Positions 55,486 to 62,440 of a DNA stretch of 64,000 nt are shown here, one piece after another (the stretch's first letter is position 1; every line of letters starts with the position of its first letter). The stretch comes from Symbiodinium microadriaticum (taxonomy: Eukaryota; Sar; Dinophyceae; Suessiales; Symbiodiniaceae), in assembly GCA_001939145.1 (NCBI GenBank), contig LSRX01001213.1, forward strand, positions 68,676-132,675. The letters are read 5' to 3'. The position numbers and the translations under genes are program-made. The notes beneath the pieces were generated by a model. That model was not told where the DNA came from, ran no database searches, and worked only from the letters and a program-made list of their open reading frames with translations.

Positions 55486-56379
55486 CGGGGCCAGGAGGCC
55501 CCGCAAGTGCCCGGGGTGGGGAAGCCTGCGCCCCCCCGGGCTGGCACCGAGAAGGCAGGCGAGAAGGGCCCCGCCTTCTGGGAGCTTTTCGCAGGAAAGG
55601 GAGGAGTCACAAAGGCGGTGCGGGAGGCGCTTGCGGGAACGGGGCACCAAGTGTGGGACCCCCTCGACAAGCACGGTGCCCGCGAGTCCTGGGACTTGAC
55701 GGAGGACGACGTCTTCATAGAGACCCTGGAGAAGATCCGCAAGCACCGGCCGATGTGGATCCACATGGCCCCCCCCTGCCGAACCTTCACGCGAGCAAGG
55801 GACGGCCGCAGGGATGGGGGCCCGGGAAGGCTCAGGTCGGACGCGAAGCCGGAAGGATGGGGACCCGAGGCTGAGGAGGGCAACCTCCTTGCCTTGCGGG
55901 CCGAGGCCTTTGCTGAAGAGCAGGAAAAGGGAGGAAGGCTCTTTACTATAGAGCACCCCCTTCGCTCGTACATGTGGGACCTCAAGCCCTTCAAGAAGAG
56001 GAGAAAAGACGGGCGAGGAACCCTTGTCGCCTTGGATCAGTGTGCCTTTGGGGCGCCCCACCAGAAGCCAACGGGGCTGCTCACGAATGGGGAGTGCTTC
56101 CATGCATTGGCTAAGAGGTGTAGGGAAGCTCCCAAGCACACACATGTCCCCCTTAGGGGTAAGGTCTGGGATGAGGCGAACAAGAGCGAGGTGTGGCGGA
56201 CTTCCCTCGCGGCGGCGTACCCTGAAGGGATGTGCCGCGCGATGGCGGAGGCATTTTCGCGGCACCTGCGAGCCGGTCGGCCAGCCCCGGAGGGGACAAA
56301 GGAGACGAGGCGGACGGGCCCCCCCGAGGGATTCGAGAAACCGTCGTGGAATAGGCTGGTGAGGAAAGGGGTGGCTTGA
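55486..56379 (+). CDS. C5-cytosine methyltransferase-like domain in a retroelement
   Basis: Numbering is from the GTG at 55507. Motif I-like FWELFAGKGGVT (24-35, SAM-binding loop), MWIHMAPPCRTFTRARD (83-99) with PPC at 89-91 as in motif IV with its catalytic Cys, LFTIEHPLRSYMW (145-157) in place of the ENV/ENP motif VI, and FGAPHQKPTGLL (181-192) like motif VIII. This is the C5-methyltransferase fold order, in a short form without an obvious target-recognition domain. It may methylate element or host cytosines, or be a non-enzymatic relic; EHP in place of ENV leaves activity uncertain. The first ATG is at residue 83, past motif I, so expression must come from Gag by readthrough or by a non-ATG start. 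Between Gag and RT this is not the usual DIRS position. Confidence 0.65.
   Translation, partial: RGQEAPQVPGVGKPAPPRAGTEKAGEKGPAFWELFAGKGGVTKAVREALAGTGHQVWDPLDKHGARESWDLTEDDVFIETLEKIRKHRPMWIHMAPPCRTFTRARDGRRDGGPGRLRSDAKPEGWGPEAEEGNLLALRAEAFAEEQEKGGRLFTIEHPLRSYMWDLKPFKKRRKDGRGTLVALDQCAFGAPHQKPTGLLTNGECFHALAKRCREAPKHTHVPLRGKVWDEANKSEVWRTSLAAAYPEGMCRAMAEAFSRHLRAGRPAPEGTKETRRTGPPEGFEKPSWNRLVRKGVA
56377..56379 (+). promoter_or_regulatory. Candidate UGA readthrough site, methyltransferase to RT
   Basis: GCU-UGA-CCG: again UGA followed by C. The same frame continues without stop into the RT ORF. Confidence 0.5.
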
Positions 56380-58731
56380 CCGGAGGAGGGGAAGGGTGGG
56401 GCGCCCTTGGTGCCCCCCCCCCGCGGGCAAGAGCCAACCGCCAAGGAGCTCCGGGAGCAGGAGAATGAACAGTGCATTGGGGGTATGCGTGGCCCCGCGG
56501 AGTCGGTGCGCAAAATCCCCGGCTGGGCCAAGGTAGGCGACCTACTGAGGCCCTCCTTGTGTGAAGCGGTGGAGGAATCGAAGGACCTTCAGCGGGCCTT
56601 CGAGGAATACACCGCTGAAATGGATGGCAAGCAGTGGGCCGAAAAGTTTGGGCCCGTGCTGGCAGACGTCGGCGCAAAAGTGGCCGGGAAGATGGCCGAG
56701 GCACTGGGTGCCCCGGGAGTGGAGAACACAGTGGGCCCCACGGGTTGGAGGCACGGGCTGCTAGGGAAAATGGTGGAGGCCGCCGGCGACCCAGAGACGG
56801 ACGTGCCCAGTTGGCTCGGGGGGGAAACCCCCCTGGGAGTGTCTAAGGAAGTCCAAGGACGGGGAGTCTTCCCCAAAGCCGGGCCCACGGACGCGCAGCT
56901 GGCATCCTATGAGTTCCTCGCCGGCAGGACGGCGTGGGACGTGGACTCCAACTACACAAGTTACATGGAGCACTCCGAAGAAAGCCGGCAAGAGCTGCGG
57001 CGTCTGGTGGAGGAGGGCCACCTGGAGCGGATTGGGACCTGGGAGCAGGTGGTTGCACGGTGGCCCGGTGCCATCGGCACGAAAATCGCTACGCTGGTTA
57101 AGGCCAAGCCAGATGGCACCCTCAAGGTGCGGTTCGTGGTGGACATGCGAAGATCCGGCGTCAACGGAGCCGCACACTGCGACGAGCGCATAGTGCTCCC
57201 TCGCGCCCTGGACGCAGTTCAGGACATCCTCGCTCTGTGGGCCCGAGCGGGCCCGGGAGAGGAGGTCGAGCTGCTCACGGTTGACATCGCCGACGCCTTC
57301 CTCAACCTCAGGATTGCTGAAGAGGAGAGGGGCTTTGCAGTGGTCCGGGACGCCGAGGGCACCTACTATGCCTACCGGGGCGTCCCGTTCGGGCTCGGCA
57401 CTGCCCCGCTCACCTGGGGCAGGACGAGTGCGCTGCTGACACGGGCCGCCCAGGCGATGCATCACAGGGATAAGCACAGAGCCGAGACCTACGTGGATGA
57501 CCCGTTGCTCGTGGTACGGGGCAATAAGCAGGAGCGGGCCCGGCGGCTCCTCATCACTTTGGTGTTTTGGTCCGCACTGGGAGCCCGCCTCGCCCTCCAC
57601 AAGCTCCATCGAGGCACCGTCGTTCCGTGGATAGGGGCGGAGCTTCAGATCACCAAGGGAGGAGTCCGCGTTCAACTTGACAAGGCCCGGACCGAATCCC
57701 TCCTTGCCAAGGTGGAGGAAGCCCTCGGAGGAAGGGGCTTGGTTAAAGGGCTTCGTTCGTTGGCGGGCGAGCTTTCTTGGGTGGCGGGGTTGGTGCCCCA
57801 AGTGAGGCCGTGGGTCACAATGCTTTGGGCGGCCGTCACCACCATGTTGAGCCCCGCGCCGCCAAACACAAGACAACGACCCCGAGGCACAGTTTTCATG
57901 CCCATGGTGGAACGCCCCCTCCTGTGGATCCGGAGCTTCTTGAGGGGAGAGCGAGGGGGCATCTCCCGGCACCACGCCCTCAGGCCCCTCAAGCAGGTCC
58001 AGTTCCATGTGCGGACGGACGCTTCCACCACGGGCTTCGGGGGCATCCTGCTGAGCCAGGAAGGAGTGCCCCTCAGGTACTGGCATGCAGAGCTGCCGCC
58101 GGAAGTGCTGTCTGCCCTGGGGCTCCCCGCAGGGGAGCCCGGGCACATGACGGCCTACGAGCTGCTGGCTTTGCTCTTCAGCCTCATCATTTGGCGGCGC
58201 TGGCTTGGCTCCAAGGCCGTGGCCACGACCGCGCAGCTGGATAACTCCTCGGCCCTGAAAATTACGGCCAAGCTTACTTCGAAGGAGGCCATATGCAACC
58301 GCATCGCGGCTGAGATCGCGTTGCAGGTGGCATGGGCACAGATCTACACCTTCGAGCACTATCGAAACACCCTCAACGTGGAGGCGGACGCCCTGTCGCG
58401 GATAGGAGAAGGAAAGGAGGTACCTAAGAGACTCAGGCAGGTCCCCAGGGATTCTTTCCCGGAGGCACCTCTGACGTCGATTGCCATGCAGGATTGGCCA
58501 AGGACGGAAGGCCTGAAGAAGTTGAAGAAGAAGGAACGAAGGAAGCGCAAAGAGGACGCCGAAGGCCAAGGCACAAGTTTGGAGTTAGAAGGGTGCACCT
58601 TGGCCGCAACTAGCTCCGACTCGTTGCTGCCTGCTGACCTTCTTCTCGCAGCGCCTTCCCCGCAGCGCCTGGCTCGAAGCGCTTCCTGGGAGAGCGCCCA
58701 TGCTGTTCGTGGCGCTCTGGCTGTGGCTTGA
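56380..58731 (+). CDS. Reverse transcriptase-RNase H, DIRS-like
   Basis: Numbering from TTG 56407 (774 residues). An N-terminal helical region of about 200 residues precedes the RT palm: LVKAKPDGTLKVRFVVDMRR, LLTVDIADAFLNLRI with catalytic D293, AYRGVPFGLGTAPLTWGR, and AETYVDDPLLVV with YVDD at 362-365. Thumb: KGLRSLAGELSWVAGLVPQV. RNase H has a full acid set: D538 in VRTDASTTGFGG, E585 in TAYELLALL, D612 in AQLDNSSALK, D661 in NVEADALSRIG. All catalytic residues are present, so the enzyme looks functional. There is no ATG at its start; it is in frame with the methyltransferase and Gag. It ends with UGA followed, after 6 nt, by an ATG that opens the next ORF. Confidence 0.9.
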   Translation, partial: PEEGKGGAPLVPPPRGQEPTAKELREQENEQCIGGMRGPAESVRKIPGWAKVGDLLRPSLCEAVEESKDLQRAFEEYTAEMDGKQWAEKFGPVLADVGAKVAGKMAEALGAPGVENTVGPTGWRHGLLGKMVEAAGDPETDVPSWLGGETPLGVSKEVQGRGVFPKAGPTDAQLASYEFLAGRTAWDVDSNYTSYMEHSEESRQELRRLVEEGHLERIGTWEQVVARWPGAIGTKIATLVKAKPDGTLKVRFVVDMRRSGVNGAAHCDERIVLPRALDAVQDILALWARAGPGEEVELLTVDIADAFLNLRIAEEERGFAVVRDAEGTYYAYRGVPFGLGTAPLTWGRTSALLTRAAQAMHHRDKHRAETYVDDPLLVVRGNKQERARRLLITLVFWSALGARLALHKLHRGTVVPWIGAELQITKGGVRVQLDKARTESLLAKVEEALGGRGLVKGLRSLAGELSWVAGLVPQVRPWVTMLWAAVTTMLSPAPPNTRQRPRGTVFMPMVERPLLWIRSFLRGERGGISRHHALRPLKQVQFHVRTDASTTGFGGILLSQEGVPLRYWHAELPPEVLSALGLPAGEPGHMTAYELLALLFSLIIWRRWLGSKAVATTAQLDNSSALKITAKLTSKEAICNRIAAEIALQVAWAQIYTFEHYRNTLNVEADALSRIGEGKEVPKRLRQVPRDSFPEAPLTSIAMQDWPRTEGLKKLKKKERRKRKEDAEGQGTSLELEGCTLAATSSDSLLPADLLLAAPSPQRLARSASWESAHAVRGALAVA

Positions 58732-58737
58732 TCAGCC

Positions 58738-59214
58738 ATGGCTTTGGGCCCTTGCAGAGGCCCTTGCCCTGACCTACGGTCTGTGGGTTTGCGGGGCTCG
58801 CGGCTGCAGGCGGGGAGGAAGAGGCGAGCCCCGGACGAAGGGCGAGCCGGCAGAGCAGTCTCCGCCCCCCCCCTGGGGAGAGAGGGCGGAGGCTTAAGAA
58901 GCCCAAGGATGAGGGCGCGGAGGACACAGGCCGCGCGCAAGGAGAAGAAGCCGCTGCAGAAGCTCCAGCCCGCGCCGCTGGGACGGAAGACTCGAGCCAC
59001 TTCAGTGGACGTGCCCCCTCCGTTCTCGGAGCCGGGGCCGAGTCAGACTCGGTCCTCGAGTCAGGGCCCTCAGGGCCCTCGGCCAGCCTTTGCCATCCCC
59101 CCTCGGAGGCAGACCCCCGGGCTTCCTTTGGAGGGCCCGCAGGCCCGAGGGCGCCTTGTGGTGGAAGCGCGGGAGTGGCTGGGGCAGGGCAAGTGGAGCC
59201 CAAGGACTGGTTGA
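58738..59214 (+). CDS. Small basic Pro/Arg-rich ORF between RT and recombinase
   Basis: A 158-codon ORF with ATG 6 nt after the RT stop and in the same frame as RT, so it could arise by readthrough or re-initiation. Sequence is Arg/Lys/Pro-rich (AGRKRRAPDEG, QAARKEKKPLQKLQ) and low-complexity; no fold recognised. It overlaps by over 400 nt the open part of the recombinase frame (58773 on), which is in the -1 register. Its most likely role is as the leader from which a -1 shift gives the recombinase; the C9 run at 58865-58873 is a plausible slip point. It may have no function as a protein. Confidence 0.45.
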   Translation: MALGPCRGPCPDLRSVGLRGSRLQAGRKRRAPDEGRAGRAVSAPPLGREGGGLRSPRMRARRTQAARKEKKPLQKLQPAPLGRKTRATSVDVPPPFSEPGPSQTRSSSQGPQGPRPAFAIPPRRQTPGLPLEGPQARGRLVVEAREWLGQGKWSPRTG

Positions 59215-61676
59215 AACTCCGGACGGTGACGCTCCTCCTCGAGCACCTCAACCGAGAAGATGGGCCTGTAGTGGCCCCGAGCGGTCGCACAGCCCCGAAG
59301 AAAGAGAACCGCAGCCCGCCCCGCGAAGGCAAGGGGCAGGGAGGGGACCCTCGTGAGCCCCCCCGCCCCCCCTCGGGAGGGGAGGGCTCTAAGGACTCGG
59401 GGCATGGAGGAGGCGGTCAAGGAGGAGGCGCGGGAAAGCCTCCCCTCAAAGGGGCGCCGGAGAAAGACTACTCCTACGAGTACGACGAGGAGGACGAGGA
59501 AGAGGAGGAGACGTCGGACGACGACCCGGTGGAGCTCCCGAACTTGACGAGCCTCCCGGCGTGCTGCTCCTGCCCTCGCCAGGGGACTGCGGTCTTTCAC
59601 AAGACACCAAGACCTGCAGAGGATGGGGTCATTACTAGACCCGACTCTGCAGGCAACCTCCTGGGCGTGTGCCTCAACCCGCAGGGATGGGGCACCCTCA
59701 GGGCCAACCAGGGTGGCGCTATGAGGCGCCTTTGCGGGCACATCGTGTGCCCCAGGTGCGTGGTGGCGACGGCCAAAGGGAACACCTGCAGGTGCTGCGC
59801 CGCCAGGGCCAAGACGCCGTCGGGTGCGGGACAGTTGCCGGTGTCCCCCCCGGTACACGTAAGGGACAGGGTGCCGGCGGAGGCGGTGGGCCCGGTTGGG
59901 GCTAGCAAGGCCGGCGGCGCACCGCACCTTGCTAGCCCACCGGTGGCGGTGCCGAAGACCCCGCCGAAGGCCCCGCCTGCCACGGCGGGGAAGCTGCCGC
60001 CTGCGGACGACACTCCCGTCGAGGAGCCCAAGCCGGCCCCGGAGCCGCGGCTCGCACCGACACCCAAGTCCCCGGGGCCACCAAAGGCTCCGGACCTCCC
60101 CTCCAGGCCCAAGGAGAAGTGGCTCGTGAAGAAGGAGAAGAGCAGGGACCGGAAGAAGAGCGGGAAGGACCGCCGGACTAGGTCCAGGGACCGGCGCCGC
60201 AGCCGCCGAGGAAGGTCTCGCAGCAGGCGTCGCCGGGGAAGGACCTCCCCCGGCCGAGACGACCGGGCGGAGTCCTCACACCGCCGCGCCTCGGCGTCAC
60301 CTGCGGGGCGGACGGGGGCGTGCCAAAACTTTCCCGGCTGCCCCAGACCCCGCGTGTCGGGTACCGTCTGCTGCTGCCACCTTTGCTTCGAGACAGGGGG
60401 CAGAAGGCACACCAAGTCCTGCAACGGCCGGTGGTGGGCGGGGTCGGGTTCCGCGGACCCACCTGCCCCCCCGGGCAGCGGGGGAGGAGGAGGCGATGAC
60501 GACGGGAAGGGCGAGGGACCCAAGAAGAAGAAGAACCGCCCGTCGCAGAAGCAGCGGAAGCGCCTCGCTGCGCAGCGCGAAGCTGCCAACAAAGGTGCGG
60601 AAGGGGAGACGGAGCCCCCCGCCGACGTCAAGCAGGAGGACCCCGACTACGATGGGGACGACCTAGAGAACCTCAGCGGCTTGGCGCACCGGGTGGCCGT
60701 GAAGGCCTCGGAAGCCTACGCGAGAGGCACGCTTGACTCCGTGCGGTCCCGGCTTCGTACCTGGGACACCGCGCTGCGCCACCTGGAGAGGTCTGGTGTG
60801 GTCAAGCGTGACCCCCGGCCCGGGTTCCTCACTCCGGCGGTCCTTCGCAAGACGGTGGCCTACCTGTGCCTCCGGAAGTACAAGAGTGCAGCCCTGTACG
60901 GTTCGGCGGCCCTGGGCAGACACAAGAAGTACTACGAGGTGCACCCCGGTTTGGCGTGGGCTGCTCGCTTGGCCAAGCGGCAGTGTGACAAGGGCGCGGG
61001 GCCCAGGCGTGGGCGACAGCCGGTGGTCTTCCCGCCACCCAAGCTGTCCGTCCCCCTGGCCCCATGGGAGCGCCTGCTTGTCACAGGAGTTTGGCACCTC
61101 CTCCGCGCAGACGAGCTCGCCTCTCTCCGAGTGGGGGACGTGGTCTTCGTCACTGTGGAGGGGCGACCCACGGCAGCCCTGCGGGTAGCCAAGTCGAAGA
61201 CGGACCAGGCGGGGAACGGCACGGTCGTGGCCAGGGCTTGCGTCTGCGACGGCGGCCGGCTTCCGCACTGCCCGGCTTGTTGCCTGAAGGAGCAGTGGGA
61301 GGCCAGGGTGGGCCAGCTGGCTAGGGCACGCTCTGTCGGGAGCCAGGAGGCGCGGCTCTTCCTTGGAGACTCTGGGCTGCCGCTTACGACGGCCCAGATC
61401 TCAGGCCTCGTCGAAGACTACGCAGCTGCGCAAGGGCTCCCGGTGAAGGCGGAGGACGGGAGCCGTCTCTACGGCTCCCACTCCCTTAGGGTCACAGGCG
61501 CCCTCCTCGCCTTCCACGCAGGCCTGGCGGAGGAAGTGGTGATGACCCTAGGGAGGTGGCGCACGCGTGAGGCTATGATGTGCTACCTCCGGGGAGGCGC
61601 CCATCATCCGCGCGGCAGGAGCGGCCCATCAGATGGCCAAGGCCACGGCGGGACCTGCTTCGGCTGCGGCGGTTGA
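58773..61676 (+). CDS. Tyrosine recombinase with RING-like finger and RS tract
   Basis: The frame is open from 58773 without ATG until 59721. Numbering from GTG 59175. Acidic N-terminus; RING-like finger C130-x2-C133 ... C187-x-H189-x2-C192-x2-C195 ... C205-x2-C208; Pro-rich linker; Arg/Ser-rich tract around residues 320-375 (KKEKSRDRKKSGKDRRTRSR); a second Cys/His patch (CQNFPGCPRPR, CCCHLCFETGG). The C-terminal catalytic domain has R644 in HLLRADELASL, H769-x-x-R772 in GSHSLRVTG, W795 in TLGRWRTRE and Y804 in MMCYLRGG: a complete R-H-R-W-Y set. It should integrate circular cDNA by strand exchange. The final codons appear shifted; a +1-frame continuation to 61896 looks more natural. Confidence 0.85.
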   Translation, partial: PTVCGFAGLAAAGGEEEASPGRRASRQSSLRPPPGERGRRLKKPKDEGAEDTGRAQGEEAAAEAPARAAGTEDSSHFSGRAPSVLGAGAESDSVLESGPSGPSASLCHPPSEADPRASFGGPAGPRAPCGGSAGVAGAGQVEPKDWLKLRTVTLLLEHLNREDGPVVAPSGRTAPKKENRSPPREGKGQGGDPREPPRPPSGGEGSKDSGHGGGGQGGGAGKPPLKGAPEKDYSYEYDEEDEEEEETSDDDPVELPNLTSLPACCSCPRQGTAVFHKTPRPAEDGVITRPDSAGNLLGVCLNPQGWGTLRANQGGAMRRLCGHIVCPRCVVATAKGNTCRCCAARAKTPSGAGQLPVSPPVHVRDRVPAEAVGPVGASKAGGAPHLASPPVAVPKTPPKAPPATAGKLPPADDTPVEEPKPAPEPRLAPTPKSPGPPKAPDLPSRPKEKWLVKKEKSRDRKKSGKDRRTRSRDRRRSRRGRSRSRRRRGRTSPGRDDRAESSHRRASASPAGRTGACQNFPGCPRPRVSGTVCCCHLCFETGGRRHTKSCNGRWWAGSGSADPPAPPGSGGGGGDDDGKGEGPKKKKNRPSQKQRKRLAAQREAANKGAEGETEPPADVKQEDPDYDGDDLENLSGLAHRVAVKASEAYARGTLDSVRSRLRTWDTALRHLERSGVVKRDPRPGFLTPAVLRKTVAYLCLRKYKSAALYGSAALGRHKKYYEVHPGLAWAARLAKRQCDKGAGPRRGRQPVVFPPPKLSVPLAPWERLLVTGVWHLLRADELASLRVGDVVFVTVEGRPTAALRVAKSKTDQAGNGTVVARACVCDGGRLPHCPACCLKEQWEARVGQLARARSVGSQEARLFLGDSGLPLTTAQISGLVEDYAAAQGLPVKAEDGSRLYGSHSLRVTGALLAFHAGLAEEVVMTLGRWRTREAMMCYLRGGAHHPRGRSGPSDGQGHGGTCFGCGG

Positions 61677-61896
61677 GGTGGACGTGGTCCCCCTGCCGCA
61701 GGACCGCCAGGCCGTAGCCTTCGGAGCGGAGGAGATGCTGGTTCAGCACGGGATCACCGGCATCCTTCACAAGCCTGCGGCGGTGTCGGGTCCCGCCCAC
61801 ACGTGGTCCACCCGGTGTGGGTGGAAGTGGGCCGAGACTGGACTCGCGGGAAAGTTCCGTGCAGGCCAGTGCTGCGGCACATGTTTTCGCCCGTGA
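61585..61896 (+). CDS. Frame-shifted C-terminal continuation of the recombinase
   Basis: Just after Y804 a second frame reads IIRAAGAAHQMAKATAG, then VDVVPLPQDRQAVAFGAEEM and KWAETGLAGKFRAGQ to TGA at 61894-61896. The in-frame tail (SGPSDGQGHGGTCFGCGG) looks like random GC sequence, whereas this one looks like protein. A single-base indel near 61,595-61,600 (ggcgcccatcatcc) would join them. It may be a mutation in this copy or an assembly error. Confidence 0.45.
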   Translation, partial: TSGEAPIIRAAGAAHQMAKATAGPASAAAVEVDVVPLPQDRQAVAFGAEEMLVQHGITGILHKPAAVSGPAHTWSTRCGWKWAETGLAGKFRAGQCCGTCFRP

Positions 61897-62440
61897 AAGA
61901 GTCACGGGCGCGCGGACGAATTCGCAACGCGGAAAAGAGAAGAAGGACTCTGGGGACCAGGGCTGAGTAAGGGTGCGGCCCGTGCTCCCCGGGTCCGCGG
62001 TGGCATGTAGGGAGGTTATGGGTTTCAGGGCTTCCTGGTTACCCTACCTGGGGTTACCTCTTAACGGCGGTCCGGGTGTGCACCGCAGAGTTTGGTGCAC
62101 ATCAAGAGGGACTGCCACGACCCTTAGCGGGGGAGGTTCCCCAGGGCTTCCCTACCCCCGTGCCTCGCTGAGGTACGAAGAGAAGAAAGAAGGAAAGAAA
62201 GAAGAAGAAGAGGTGAGGAGAAGGCGTCCCCTCGAGGAGGCTCGTTGGGGGGCGCTGGCTCCTCGCCTGAAGTTAAGTAGGAAGGGGCTAGGTAGGCCCG
62301 GTAAGTCCTGGCCCGCCTCAGAAAGAGGCTGGGCCGGGCGACCGGCTGAGCAAGACGCTCGCGACCAGCCGCCTTTGAAAGAAAAGATAGTGTGCGTGCC
62401 GGGCGGATGGGTGGGGGCACGCGAACATGAGGGTTGTTTT
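61897..62440 (+). other. 3' region of DIRS-like element
   Basis: GC-rich, no motif-bearing ORF; a 190-codon GTG-initiated frame (61973-62545) is composition-driven. A purine tract (agaagaaagaaggaaag) lies at 62,180-62,215. An acceptor-like TTGTTTTTTATTTTCAG ends near 62,451 where base composition changes. Inverted or split direct repeats expected for this class were not recognised. Confidence 0.4.

Larger units (their letters stand above)
53822..62440 (+). mobile_element. DIRS-like (tyrosine-recombinase) retroelement, nearly intact
   Basis: A GC-rich block with, in order, Gag, C5-methyltransferase-like protein, RT-RNase H, a small basic ORF and a tyrosine recombinase. Retroelements with a tyrosine recombinase instead of a DDE integrase form the DIRS/Ngaro/PAT group. 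DIRS elements usually place a Dam-like methyltransferase after RNase H, so the position and type here differ. Gag, methyltransferase, RT and small ORF are in one frame and divided only by UGA; the recombinase is in the -1 frame. Composition changes sharply near 62.44 kb. I could not identify inverted or split direct terminal repeats, so both ends are approximate. The long open frames suggest recent activity. Confidence 0.8.

Noticed and set aside
55102..56430. 442-codon minus-strand ORF opposite Gag/methyltransferase
   Set aside because: Composition-driven shadow of the plus-strand frames; no domain.
56761..58569. 602-codon minus-strand ORF opposite the RT
   Set aside because: Antisense shadow of a GC-rich coding frame; no motif, while the plus strand has a full catalytic set.
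59597..60631. 344-codon minus-strand ORF
   Set aside because: Opposite the Arg/Ser and Pro-rich recombinase leader; low complexity only.
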